Positions 15,602-23,237 of a stretch of 26,992 nucleotides of DNA are shown here, in pieces. The stretch's first letter is position 1. Each line of letters begins with the position of its first letter. This DNA is from CAYXBG01 sp964463145. Its GTDB lineage: Bacteria; Acidobacteriota; UBA6911; RPQK01; CBDAPI01. The notes beneath the pieces are model-generated. The model worked only from the letters and a program-made list of their open reading frames with translations, was not told where the DNA came from and searched no databases. A program made the translations under genes and the position numbers. The stretch spans positions 1 to 26,992 of the forward strand of contig CAYXBG010000017.1 in assembly GCA_964463145.1 (NCBI GenBank), in the 5' to 3' direction.

Positions 15602-15934
15602 CTATCCATTAGATTCCTTCCCAGGGCGAGTTTCCTGTATAACCCAGTCCAGGTAGCGCTCCAAACCCCCGTCAACGGCACAAGAAACGAGCTCCGGGAT
15701 ATCGTAAGTGTGCAAAGACTCGACTCTTGCTATAAGGGCCTCTTCCCGATCCAAAGTGGTCTTAATTATCAACAGGTTTTCCACAGTGTTCTCAACAACA
15801 TCATCCCACTTGTAAACTGCTGTTACCTTTGGAATAATATTGACACAGGCAGCCAAACGTTCACTAACTAAACAGTTAGCAATCGAGTGCGCCTTATCGG
15901 TATCGTCGATGGTTGTTAGTAAAATTCTGACCAT
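15602..15934 (-). CDS. cutA: Divalent cation tolerance protein CutA
   Basis: Small trimeric protein with a PII-like ferredoxin fold. It was linked to copper tolerance in E. coli, but its real function is unclear. The family pattern is complete: MVRILLTTIDDTDKAHSIA, LAACVNIIPKVTAVYKW, ENLLIIKTT and LHTYDIPELVSCAVDGGLERYLDWV. I choose ATG 15934 (110 aa), six bases after GGAG. The ATG at 15940 directly abuts that element and a TTG at 15946 would contain it. The start lies only 12 bases from the start of the divergent FtsB-like gene. Confidence 0.92.
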   Translation of the reverse strand: MVRILLTTIDDTDKAHSIANCLVSERLAACVNIIPKVTAVYKWDDVVENTVENLLIIKTTLDREEALIARVESLHTYDIPELVSCAVDGGLERYLDWVIQETRPGKESNG

Positions 15935-15946
15935 GTTCATCTCCAA

Positions 15947-16246
15947 ATGAATTTAAGTAGAAAAGCCCGTAGAGAAGTGTTACTGATCCTCTCCTTCATG
16001 GGCGTTTTTGCTCTGGCTTATCTTTTGATATTTGGGCCAGGAGGCTTCATCCATCTCCAAACTGTCCAAGAAAATTTCGACGATCTGAGTATCCAAAATC
16101 GCCGACTTAACGAAAACTTACAACGGCAGCAGAGTGAGATCGAAAGGATCAAAACTGACGAAGACGAACTAGAAAGAGTCACCCGGGAAAAGCTCGATTA
16201 CGCTCGTCCTGGTGAAGTTATAATAACACTGCCAGCCACCCAATAG
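15947..16246 (+). CDS. FtsB/DivIC-like septum formation protein
   Basis: Bitopic division protein of the FtsB/DivIC family, which links early and late divisome parts through FtsL and FtsQ. A basic N-terminal tail (RKARRE) precedes one membrane helix (about residues 11-30). A heptad-like coiled coil (about 38-75) follows, then the signature REKLDYARPGEVII (79-92), the counterpart of the usual L-x-x-x-x-PGE element. At 99 aa the size is typical. No ribosome site is visible before ATG 15947. Divergent from cutA and convergent with the MFS gene, from which it is separated by 5 bases. Confidence 0.85.
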   Translation: MNLSRKARREVLLILSFMGVFALAYLLIFGPGGFIHLQTVQENFDDLSIQNRRLNENLQRQQSEIERIKTDEDELERVTREKLDYARPGEVIITLPATQ

Positions 16247-16251
16247 TTATC

Positions 16252-17544
16252 TCAGCTTCTCTCCATCCTTAAGACCTCCTTATGCCCTTGCTTCTCATCT
16301 ACTCTGGCAAGCAATACTCCTCCTAGAACGAACAGAATAGTGATTGACAGAATAGAGATCCTGGGATTGCCTGTCAGTAGTCCCAGAACTCCTATCAGGA
16401 TAGGCCCGATCACAGCTGCAAACTTACCTAGCATATTGTAGAACCCGAAAAATTCTGCAACCCTGTCGGCAGGAATCAACCGCACATAATAAGATCGGCT
16501 CAAGGACTGTATTCCTCCCTGCACAAGACCAATCAAGACTGCCAGCAGAAAAAAATGATTAACAGTGCTGATAAAAGATGCCCCTAGGGTTGCCAGGATG
16601 TAGCCTCCAAGACAGATAAATATCCCAGTTTTGGGACCAATCCATTCCCCTAATTTTCCAAAAAATAGTGCAGAAGGAACTCCGACAAATTGAGTTAGGA
16701 GCAATGCTAAAACCACTCCTGTTTGATCCAGTCCAATAGAAATCCCATAATCCACCGCCATGCGAACTATGGTGTCAACTCCATCAATGTAGAGCCAATA
16801 CGCGAGGAGAAATACACTCACTGTTCGTAAACGAGAAATTTCTCTAAGAGTGGACCGTAATTGGCTAACCCCCCCCATCGTTGCTTCCCAGAACCCTGGC
16901 CTTACTAAATTTTCTCCCGGCTCTCTCACCCACAGGAAAAGTGGTACAGAGAATACAATCCACCACAATCCAACTAGCACAAAGGAAATACGGATAGCCT
17001 GATCGCTCGAAGCAATCCCAAAGAAATCCGGGCGGGACACCATAGCAATATTCACCGCAAACAAGACTCCTCCCCCAAGATATCCGAGAGAAAATCCAAG
17101 TGCTGAAACCCACTCGCGCTTTTCACGATTCGAAACACTTACCAGGAGGGAATCATAGAAGGAGTTGGCCATAGAAAAACCGATGGCTCCAAGTATGTAA
17201 ACAATACTGGCCAGCATCCACTGACCCTGAGCTACCAGGCTTAGTGCCATAGTACTGAGCACACCGAGAAATGCGAAAATCACCAGAAAGCGCTTCCTTC
17301 TAGAACCTTTATCTGCAATGGCTCCCAGAACCGGGGCCAAAAGTACTACGGTAAGACTAGACACTGAGTGGACTACACCAATCTGAAATGTTCCGGTCGC
17401 TGAAGATAGCCCAGTTCCCCAGTAATTTTTAAAAAAGATGGGGAAAAATCCAGCCATCACCGTCAGGGCAAAAGCCGAGTTTGCACAATCATACAGAGCC
17501 CAAGAAAGAGACTGTTTCCGATCATAGGCAAGAACATCATCCAT
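16252..17544 (-). CDS. MFS transporter, Atg22/UMF1-like family
   Basis: Polytopic inner-membrane transporter with about 12 hydrophobic segments (430 aa). The N-terminus (SWALYDCANSAFALTVMAGFFPIFF) is the recognisable opening of the Atg22/UMF1 branch of the major facilitator superfamily. GAIADKGSRRKR (about 73-84) corresponds to the MFS loop 2-3 motif. Yeast Atg22 exports amino acids from the vacuole; bacterial members have no firmly known substrate. It follows the LptF-LptG gene by 56 bases on the same strand and may share its transcript. No functional link to LPS transport is evident. Confidence 0.88.
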   Translation of the reverse strand: MDDVLAYDRKQSLSWALYDCANSAFALTVMAGFFPIFFKNYWGTGLSSATGTFQIGVVHSVSSLTVVLLAPVLGAIADKGSRRKRFLVIFAFLGVLSTMALSLVAQGQWMLASIVYILGAIGFSMANSFYDSLLVSVSNREKREWVSALGFSLGYLGGGVLFAVNIAMVSRPDFFGIASSDQAIRISFVLVGLWWIVFSVPLFLWVREPGENLVRPGFWEATMGGVSQLRSTLREISRLRTVSVFLLAYWLYIDGVDTIVRMAVDYGISIGLDQTGVVLALLLTQFVGVPSALFFGKLGEWIGPKTGIFICLGGYILATLGASFISTVNHFFLLAVLIGLVQGGIQSLSRSYYVRLIPADRVAEFFGFYNMLGKFAAVIGPILIGVLGLLTGNPRISILSITILFVLGGVLLARVDEKQGHKEVLRMERS

Positions 17545-17600
17545 GCACTACACCATTAATTAGAGAACAAGCATTGATTCCCGAGCTCTAAATCGAATCA

Positions 17601-19946
17601 TCAGGTCTTGGCACTAAACAGAAGAAATAAACTGCTAGAACCGACTACCAGGTTAGGCCCCCATGCAGCCAATACGGGTGCCAGTAGCCCATTATTGCCA
17701 AGTACTCCAAATACTCCGAATGCCCCCCAATAAAGAATACCTAAGAAGATTCCGAGGGCAACACCATAAAGTGTTCCCTTACGGCCCATCGACAATGCGA
17801 ACGGAACTCCCAAAACAACCATGATCATGCTCACAAATGGGAATGCCAGCTTGGTATGTAGATCTGTCCTCAGGTGGTCCACCTCAAATCCTGCTGCTTG
17901 AAGTTCGTCAAGATAATCTCTTAGCTCCACAAAGGTCATTTTGCTCGACTCCTTAACTTCCTGAACAAAGTAATCAGGCTGCTCGGGAAAATGTAGCTGA
18001 GCTAGATCGAATTCGGAAAAAGATGGGTTTTGTTGGGTCAGGTCTCGAATCCACCCTTCCTCGAAATCCCAATCTCGATTCTCACGATTCCAAGTGACTC
18101 GAGTAGCATAAATGTGTCGGTTAAGACGATTCCTCGAAAGACCTATTTCATAGATAGATAGATCAGCAAACAGGTTTCGGTCTGGGTCAAAATAATTATA
18201 ATTGTAGAGGCGGTTCCCTTCTCCGAAGATCCAGTTCCTCCCAGTCTGATAAAAAGTCTGCGCCGGTCTCCCTTTGATAACATTCCGAAGATTATCTTGA
18301 CGCTGATTGGCATAGGGTAATACGTACTCTTGAAGAATGAAGGTGCCAATACTCACAACACTGGCGACCAACAGTACAGGCAGCACCACTCGGTAAAGAC
18401 TGATTCCATTGGCTTTAAGTGCCACTAGCTGGGAAGTCTTTTCCATGACACCGAATGTGATTAGCGTGGCGATCAGCATGGATATTGGGATCAACAGCAT
18501 CAGAGCATGTGGTAAGAGATATACGAAATAGGAGAACATCAACCCGTAGGTTTTACTATTCGCCAACAAATCATCAATAAGTTCAAAAAATGTAAACAGA
18601 TAGAAAATCGATAAACACATCAAGAGTGTAGGGAAAAAATACATTAAGAATGTACGCATAAGATATAAATCGACCACTCGGGTAAGGCCTATACGAAAAA
18701 AGGTCAACTTTCGTATGCGTCGTCCTAGTCTCCTCGTTATCGGCCAGAGGGCAGCCGACAAACGACTCTGAGCCTGTCTCAGAAACCCCATAACAGTAAC
18801 GATTGCCGAAGATTGCCAGTACAGCGTTCCATCCCCGGAGGCTCTTGACGCATAACGGACACTCAGAAGAGCCGCTCCTAACAACAGTAGATTGGGGCCC
18901 CAAATCCCCACAGAAATAGGGGTTGCTTCTTGCATAGCCAGGCGCGCACCAGTCGCAAACAAAAGATAGAATACAAAGGCTACGCCCAGGCTGACAACCG
19001 ATCCATAACTTCTGGCCCCCCGATGAGTTTTAATCCCAAGAGTGACTCCCAATATCGCAAATATTAGAGGTGTTACCGCCAGTGCGACACGACGGTGTAG
19101 TTCGACTATTCCGATACGCCGAGCAGCATCAGAGTCTCCTTGCTCGTAGTCGAGCAAGAGCTCGGGGAGGTTCTTCTCAGTTACTTTTCTAGACTCCATT
19201 ACCACTGGATCAATGACAGGGAGATCGACCGAAACAGATAGCGAGCCAAATTCGCTCGCCCTGTATCTGGAAGGGTCTTCTTGACTGAACTCGTAATTTG
19301 CTCCGTCCATAAGGTAGAGTTGCAGTTTATCGCCCTCCGGTAGCATCTCTATCTGACCCGATTTAGATAGAATGATCCTGTGCTGGCTTTCCCTCTTATC
19401 TAGGTGAGCAAGGATAACTCCCTCCCAATCTATACCACCGGCCTTTTGATCATGAATGTAGAGGAGAAGACTGGGAATATCCTCATTAAAAACCCGTGGT
19501 TTGACTGCAGATAAAACCGGGCGCACTCCAATCTCTTCCCGAGCCAGCTTCAATCTCCAGTTACCAGCTGGTAAGAGAAACATAGTTAACACCAGCGTTA
19601 TAGCCGATATCATTATTCCCATCTTGAACACAGGAGTCATTATTTGCTTCAGGCTAATGCCCCCAGCCCGCATGGCTACGATCTCGCTTTCTGAGGACAT
19701 TCGACTGAATCCAATGAGCGTACCCACAAGGAAAGCTATTGGGACGGTGAATACCAAAACACTAGGAAGGAGGAAGACAACAAATTGCAAGACAGTGAGA
19801 AAATCAGCATTCTTCCGAATTAATAACTCGGTAAAACGCCCAAATTCCTTGCTAAAAACAACGAATGTCAGGACGAGAAACGAGATCCCGGCCGGAGGCA
19901 AGATCTCTCGATAAATAACCCACTGTATCTTTTGAAGCTTCAACAC
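17601..19946 (-). CDS. Fused LptF-LptG LPS export permease
   Basis: Inner-membrane part of the LptB2FGC transporter that extracts LPS from the inner membrane, normally made of two separate subunits of about 360 aa. This 781-aa protein contains both in tandem. The first permease half covers about residues 1-365, the linker 366-420 and the second half 421-781. Each half has the conserved cytoplasmic motif, SESEIVAMRAGGIS (85-98) and KTSQLVALKANGIS (503-516), and a periplasmic beta-jellyroll region (about 130-290 and 535-675) between membrane helices. No internal stop or frameshift is seen. The start is GTG 19946 without a clear ribosome site. lptB, lptC and lptA are not in the window. Which half corresponds to LptF or LptG by phylogeny was not tested. 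Confidence 0.9.
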   Translation of the reverse strand: MLKLQKIQWVIYREILPPAGISFLVLTFVVFSKEFGRFTELLIRKNADFLTVLQFVVFLLPSVLVFTVPIAFLVGTLIGFSRMSSESEIVAMRAGGISLKQIMTPVFKMGIMISAITLVLTMFLLPAGNWRLKLAREEIGVRPVLSAVKPRVFNEDIPSLLLYIHDQKAGGIDWEGVILAHLDKRESQHRIILSKSGQIEMLPEGDKLQLYLMDGANYEFSQEDPSRYRASEFGSLSVSVDLPVIDPVVMESRKVTEKNLPELLLDYEQGDSDAARRIGIVELHRRVALAVTPLIFAILGVTLGIKTHRGARSYGSVVSLGVAFVFYLLFATGARLAMQEATPISVGIWGPNLLLLGAALLSVRYASRASGDGTLYWQSSAIVTVMGFLRQAQSRLSAALWPITRRLGRRIRKLTFFRIGLTRVVDLYLMRTFLMYFFPTLLMCLSIFYLFTFFELIDDLLANSKTYGLMFSYFVYLLPHALMLLIPISMLIATLITFGVMEKTSQLVALKANGISLYRVVLPVLLVASVVSIGTFILQEYVLPYANQRQDNLRNVIKGRPAQTFYQTGRNWIFGEGNRLYNYNYFDPDRNLFADLSIYEIGLSRNRLNRHIYATRVTWNRENRDWDFEEGWIRDLTQQNPSFSEFDLAQLHFPEQPDYFVQEVKESSKMTFVELRDYLDELQAAGFEVDHLRTDLHTKLAFPFVSMIMVVLGVPFALSMGRKGTLYGVALGIFLGILYWGAFGVFGVLGNNGLLAPVLAAWGPNLVVGSSSLFLLFSAKT

Positions 19947-20058
19947 TGTCTATCTTATGCGATTCAACTGGCACCACAAAGGATGAGACTAGAAGGATTT
20001 ACCCTTAAATAAATAATTTTTCCCGCAACCACCAAAACGACATACACAATTCGGTAGA

Positions 20059-20760
20059 ATGCTTGATATGGACTTTATCAATCTGGGTCGAACTAATTAC
20101 CAGGATGCTCTGGAAATTCAGGAGTACCGCCACCACCAAGTTTCCACTGGAGTCCTCCCAGAAGCCATATACTTCCTTGAACATCCCCATATCTTGACGA
20201 TGGGAAGACGTACCAATCCGGAAAATTGTCTGAATACAAATGGGCCAGACGGAACCTCCATCGAACTTGTGCGTACCAATAGAGGAGGAGACATCACTTA
20301 CCACGGGCCTGGACAACTCATCGGCTATCCAATTCTCGACCTGAGGCGAAGAGGAAATGATTTACATCTCTATCTGCGAAACCTGGAAAATTGCTTAATG
20401 GAAGCACTCTCCGATTTTAACGTCGAGTCCTTCAAACGGAGAGGCTTTACCGGGGTTTGGACTTCTAAGGGGAAGATTGCATCCATCGGTATTGGTGTTC
20501 GAAGATGGACTACAATGCACGGATTTGCCCTTAACATCTGTACAGATCTCCGATATTTCGATCTAATTCGTCCATGTGGGATCTCCGATTGCAAAATGGT
20601 CTCTTTGACGGAAATTCTGGGACATCCCCTCACAGTTGCCCGGTTCATACCTATTGTGCAACAACATTTGAGAGCCACTCTCCAATGTAAACATGTTATC
20701 CAACATCAAAATCAAGTCTCTTCCAGTTTTCTCACAACCCCTCTCAAACAAACGGCCTAA
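20059..20760 (+). CDS. lipB: Octanoyl-[acyl-carrier-protein] transferase LipB
   Basis: Transfers octanoyl groups from ACP to lipoyl domains, the first step of lipoate synthesis; LipA is not in this window. RGGDITYHGPGQL (75-87) is the family signature. K139 (SKGKIASIGI) and C173 (RPCGISDCKMVSL) are the catalytic lysine and cysteine. Length (233 aa) is normal with a somewhat long polar tail. ATG 20059 is used; ATG 20068 would fit about as well. It diverges from lptFG across a 112-base spacer and precedes dus by 11 bases on the same strand. Confidence 0.94.
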   Translation: MLDMDFINLGRTNYQDALEIQEYRHHQVSTGVLPEAIYFLEHPHILTMGRRTNPENCLNTNGPDGTSIELVRTNRGGDITYHGPGQLIGYPILDLRRRGNDLHLYLRNLENCLMEALSDFNVESFKRRGFTGVWTSKGKIASIGIGVRRWTTMHGFALNICTDLRYFDLIRPCGISDCKMVSLTEILGHPLTVARFIPIVQQHLRATLQCKHVIQHQNQVSSSFLTTPLKQTA

Positions 20761-20771
20761 GGCACCTCTGG

Positions 20772-21773
20772 ATGTCATTCAAAATAAATAACCTAAGAAT
20801 CGATGGGGACTTGATCCTATCTCCTATGGCAGGATTCAGTGATCTGCCCTACCGTTCTTTATGTAGACGCCACGGATCAGCTATGAGCTATAGCGAATTC
20901 GTGTCTGTAGTCGCCATTCTCCAGGGAGAAAATGCTCGGACTAAACGCATGCTGAGCTACCTTGAGGAAGAACGTCCCGTCGTTTTCCAGATCTTCGATA
21001 GTCAGGAAAACCGGATCTTGGAGGCAGCAAAACGTATCGAACAACTGGGGCCAGATGTCATTGATCTTAATATGGGGTGCTCAGTACGCCATGTCAGTGG
21101 ACGAGGTGCTGGAGCAGGCTTGCTAAAACATCCTGTCAAAATTGGAAAAATCTTTGAGAAACTCGTTAAATCTATCAATGTCCCAGTGACTGGAAAAATC
21201 AGATTGGGTTGGGATGAAAATTCCCTGAATTACCTAGAGGTGGCTAGAGTTTTAGAACTTTCGGGGGCAGCCTTGATAGCTGTTCATGGACGGACTAGGA
21301 ACCAATCTTATAGTACTCGGGCAGACTGGGACGCTATTCGTGAGATCGTGGAAACGGTGCGAATTCCCGTTATTGGGAACGGAGATGTGCGCACAACAAA
21401 AGATATAGCGGACATAAAATGCCAGACTGGCTGCGCAGCTGTGATGATTGGACGAGGAGCCATAGGTCACCCTTGGATTTTTGAAAACCGCGACCGTTGG
21501 GAAGTCAATTTCGAAGAGAAGGCACATTTCGTACGGAAGCACTTCAATCTTATGATTAACTTCTACGGCGAAAAGCTGGCACTACTCCTGATACGAAAGC
21601 ACATCACTCGCTACTTAAAAGGCACTCCTGGAATTCGTGACCTCCAGCAAAAATTAGTCAGAGTCGGATCCGTTCTCGACTTTCATCGGCTACTCGACGA
21701 AGCAGTTACTAGATCCCAGCCAGGCACAGGTCAGATTCCCCAAACCTCGACCATTCCTCAGGCTTTCTACTAA
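20772..21773 (+). CDS. dus: tRNA-dihydrouridine synthase
   Basis: FMN-dependent enzyme reducing uridines in the D-loop of tRNA. The TIM barrel starts LSPMAGFSDLPYR (16-28). The catalytic cysteine is C103 in LNMGCSVRHVSGRGAGAGLL, with Ser where many homologues have Pro after the Cys. VTGKIRLGWD, AVHGRTRNQSY, PVIGNGDV and MIGRGAIGHPWIF give the phosphate- and FMN-binding elements. The C-terminal helical domain is short; total length is 333 aa. It forms a pair with lipB and ends tail to tail with apaH, the two stop codons overlapping within 4 bases. The subfamily (DusB-like or other) was not resolved. Confidence 0.94.
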   Translation: MSFKINNLRIDGDLILSPMAGFSDLPYRSLCRRHGSAMSYSEFVSVVAILQGENARTKRMLSYLEEERPVVFQIFDSQENRILEAAKRIEQLGPDVIDLNMGCSVRHVSGRGAGAGLLKHPVKIGKIFEKLVKSINVPVTGKIRLGWDENSLNYLEVARVLELSGAALIAVHGRTRNQSYSTRADWDAIREIVETVRIPVIGNGDVRTTKDIADIKCQTGCAAVMIGRGAIGHPWIFENRDRWEVNFEEKAHFVRKHFNLMINFYGEKLALLLIRKHITRYLKGTPGIRDLQQKLVRVGSVLDFHRLLDEAVTRSQPGTGQIPQTSTIPQAFY

Positions 21774-22561
21774 GAGATAGATTCCTGGTTGGGTACCTGG
21801 AAAATCTTTTTGGTCTCTAGGTCAACGGCTGTCAGGCTTCCCCCCCACACACATCCGGAATCAAGAGACGTGTAATTGCCCCACTGTCTAAAGCCGTGTG
21901 CAGACCAGTGCCCAAAAAAAAAGGATATGCTCTCTTGAACACGGTAACTATACCAAGGTCGACATCCTTCCGGAGCTTGTTCGGGTGGACCAGAGAATTC
22001 ACACAGAGTACCATCCTCCTCACAAGTCCTTATGCGTGTAAAGACCTTGGCAGCTTGTACTTCCTCCACAATATCTTGGTCCTGACCATAAGACTCCCCA
22101 AATAAATTGGAAAGGAATGCCTTAGGTCTCTTACTGAGGGATTCCTCGGCACGGTGAGCTAACTGCCCTGCTTGTTTCAGGTTCCACGATGGCAATAATC
22201 CTGCGTGGACTGCCAGGCACTCAAAATGATTAATCAAAAATGGTTGATTTAGCAACCATTTTGTCCATCTGTCGAGTTCGGATGAATCTAAAATGTCTTG
22301 GAGTGTATCGCGACTCTTGCGCTCCACAACGCCAAAAATACGGCCCAGAAGATATAGATCATGATTGCCCAATACAACGCGAGCTCTATCCTCCATATCA
22401 ACTACCCAACGAAGGACTTCGAGAGATGACGGACCGCCATTGACGGCATCTCCAATTAACCACACATTGTCGGTTTTGAAATTAAACCCTGCACTGTCCA
22501 GGAGACACATGAGACTCTGATAACAACCGTGAACGTCACCGATGATTAGAGTACGGCTCAA
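21770..22561 (-). CDS. apaH: Bis(5'-nucleosyl)-tetraphosphatase ApaH, symmetrical
   Basis: Metallophosphoesterase that splits Ap4A to two ADP and, in E. coli, removes Np4 caps from RNA. The likeness to E. coli ApaH runs throughout: GDVHGCY (8-14), VVLGNHDLYLLG (62-73), AVHAGLLPSW (117-126), KVFTRIRTC (172-180), FGHWSAHG (216-223) and SLDSGCVWGGSLT (232-244). The motif-II segment reads GDAVNGGP (37-44), where ApaH normally has GDLVxRGP, so the Arg is replaced by G42 (GGC). Metal ligands D9, H11, D38, N66 and the later histidines are kept. The start is TTG 22561, the only possible initiator after an in-frame stop. GGAG lies 14 bases upstream, rather far. Confidence 0.9.
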   Translation of the reverse strand: MSRTLIIGDVHGCYQSLMCLLDSAGFNFKTDNVWLIGDAVNGGPSSLEVLRWVVDMEDRARVVLGNHDLYLLGRIFGVVERKSRDTLQDILDSSELDRWTKWLLNQPFLINHFECLAVHAGLLPSWNLKQAGQLAHRAEESLSKRPKAFLSNLFGESYGQDQDIVEEVQAAKVFTRIRTCEEDGTLCEFSGPPEQAPEGCRPWYSYRVQESISFFFGHWSAHGFRQWGNYTSLDSGCVWGGSLTAVDLETKKIFQVPNQESIS

Positions 22562-22654
22562 AGTTTAAATGATCGCTCCTGCTTTAAAGGACCTCGCTAG
22601 ACTTTGATGCTGCGACCAAATTCGGCCTGATCGAACAAGCACCTTCCAAGTCAA

Positions 22655-22669
22655 ATAGAGGCCCTCTAT
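22655..22669. repeat. 7-bp inverted repeat in the gap upstream of apaH
   Basis: ATAGAGG (22655-22661) and CCTCTAT (22663-22669) surround a single central C. The perfect 15-base palindrome looks more like a protein-binding site than an RNA hairpin. It is about 94 bases upstream of apaH, in the 161-base gap after the fibronectin-type gene. The function is unknown. Confidence 0.35.
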
Positions 22670-22722
22670 ACCTCTGAGGAGTCGGGAACATACGGGAGAT
22701 ATCCTGACAAAGCTACTGGGCT

Positions 22723-23085
22723 TTAAAACCAAACGGCTGCAGCATTCGATTCTGGACTTTTCCCTTCCTCATTATAGGCTCTAACTTTATAGACGAATGA
22801 GCCGCTAATATACCTGCCGATTTTGTCTTGATACCTTACGGTATTGGCGCCGACAAATCCGACCACCTTATATTCTTCACCATCGCCCGCCCGCAGAACC
22901 TCAAAACCCAATTCGTTTTCAGACTGATCCTGCCATTTTAATCCGGCCACTGCGACCGCTCCCTTGAATTGCCCCTTGACGGAAAGGTTAATAGGCTGTT
23001 CGGGTATTCCAACAGTCCCTCTGACAACGACATCACCTTGCAAAAATAGGCAACCCACCAAAAAACCTGAAACCAGAATCCTCAT
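22723..23085 (-). CDS. Small exported fibronectin type III protein, possible lipoprotein
   Basis: A 120-aa protein. The start MRILVSGFLVGCLFLQG is a short signal with LVGC (9-12), which fits a lipobox, so it may be a lipoprotein. The n-region is minimal, however, and ordinary signal cleavage is also possible. The rest is a single fibronectin type III domain: GLKWQDQSENELGFEVLRA, KVVGFVGANTVRYQDK, SFVYKVRAYNEEGKSPESNAA. Such domains mediate binding, often to glycans or proteins. I choose ATG 23085 because GGAG lies about 9 bases upstream and the signal begins there. The frame extends to 23169, but its added 28 residues look non-coding. It follows the M1-like gene on the same strand. Confidence 0.7.
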   Translation of the reverse strand: MRILVSGFLVGCLFLQGDVVVRGTVGIPEQPINLSVKGQFKGAVAVAGLKWQDQSENELGFEVLRAGDGEEYKVVGFVGANTVRYQDKIGRYISGSFVYKVRAYNEEGKSPESNAAAVWF

Positions 23086-23191
23086 CCCACACTCCAGACA
23101 AGAGCAATATACATGAGCAGCTCCCCTGCTACCTAAGGAAGTTCTGCTCAATTTATGTGTCACAAACAACGCTTAACCCAAAAAAAATAGC

Positions 23192-23211
23192 AAAAAAACC
23201 GAGAAGCTCTC
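23192..23211 (-). terminator. Possible terminator after the M1-like gene
   Basis: On the minus strand, 27 bases past the M1-like stop, a short GAGA-GCT-TCTC hairpin (23201-23211) is followed by GG and seven T, with another long T-run further on. The stem has only 4 pairs, so the call rests mainly on the T-runs. Confidence 0.35.
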
Positions 23212-23237
23212 TGCAAAATAGTTGCAAATTCAGCGTG

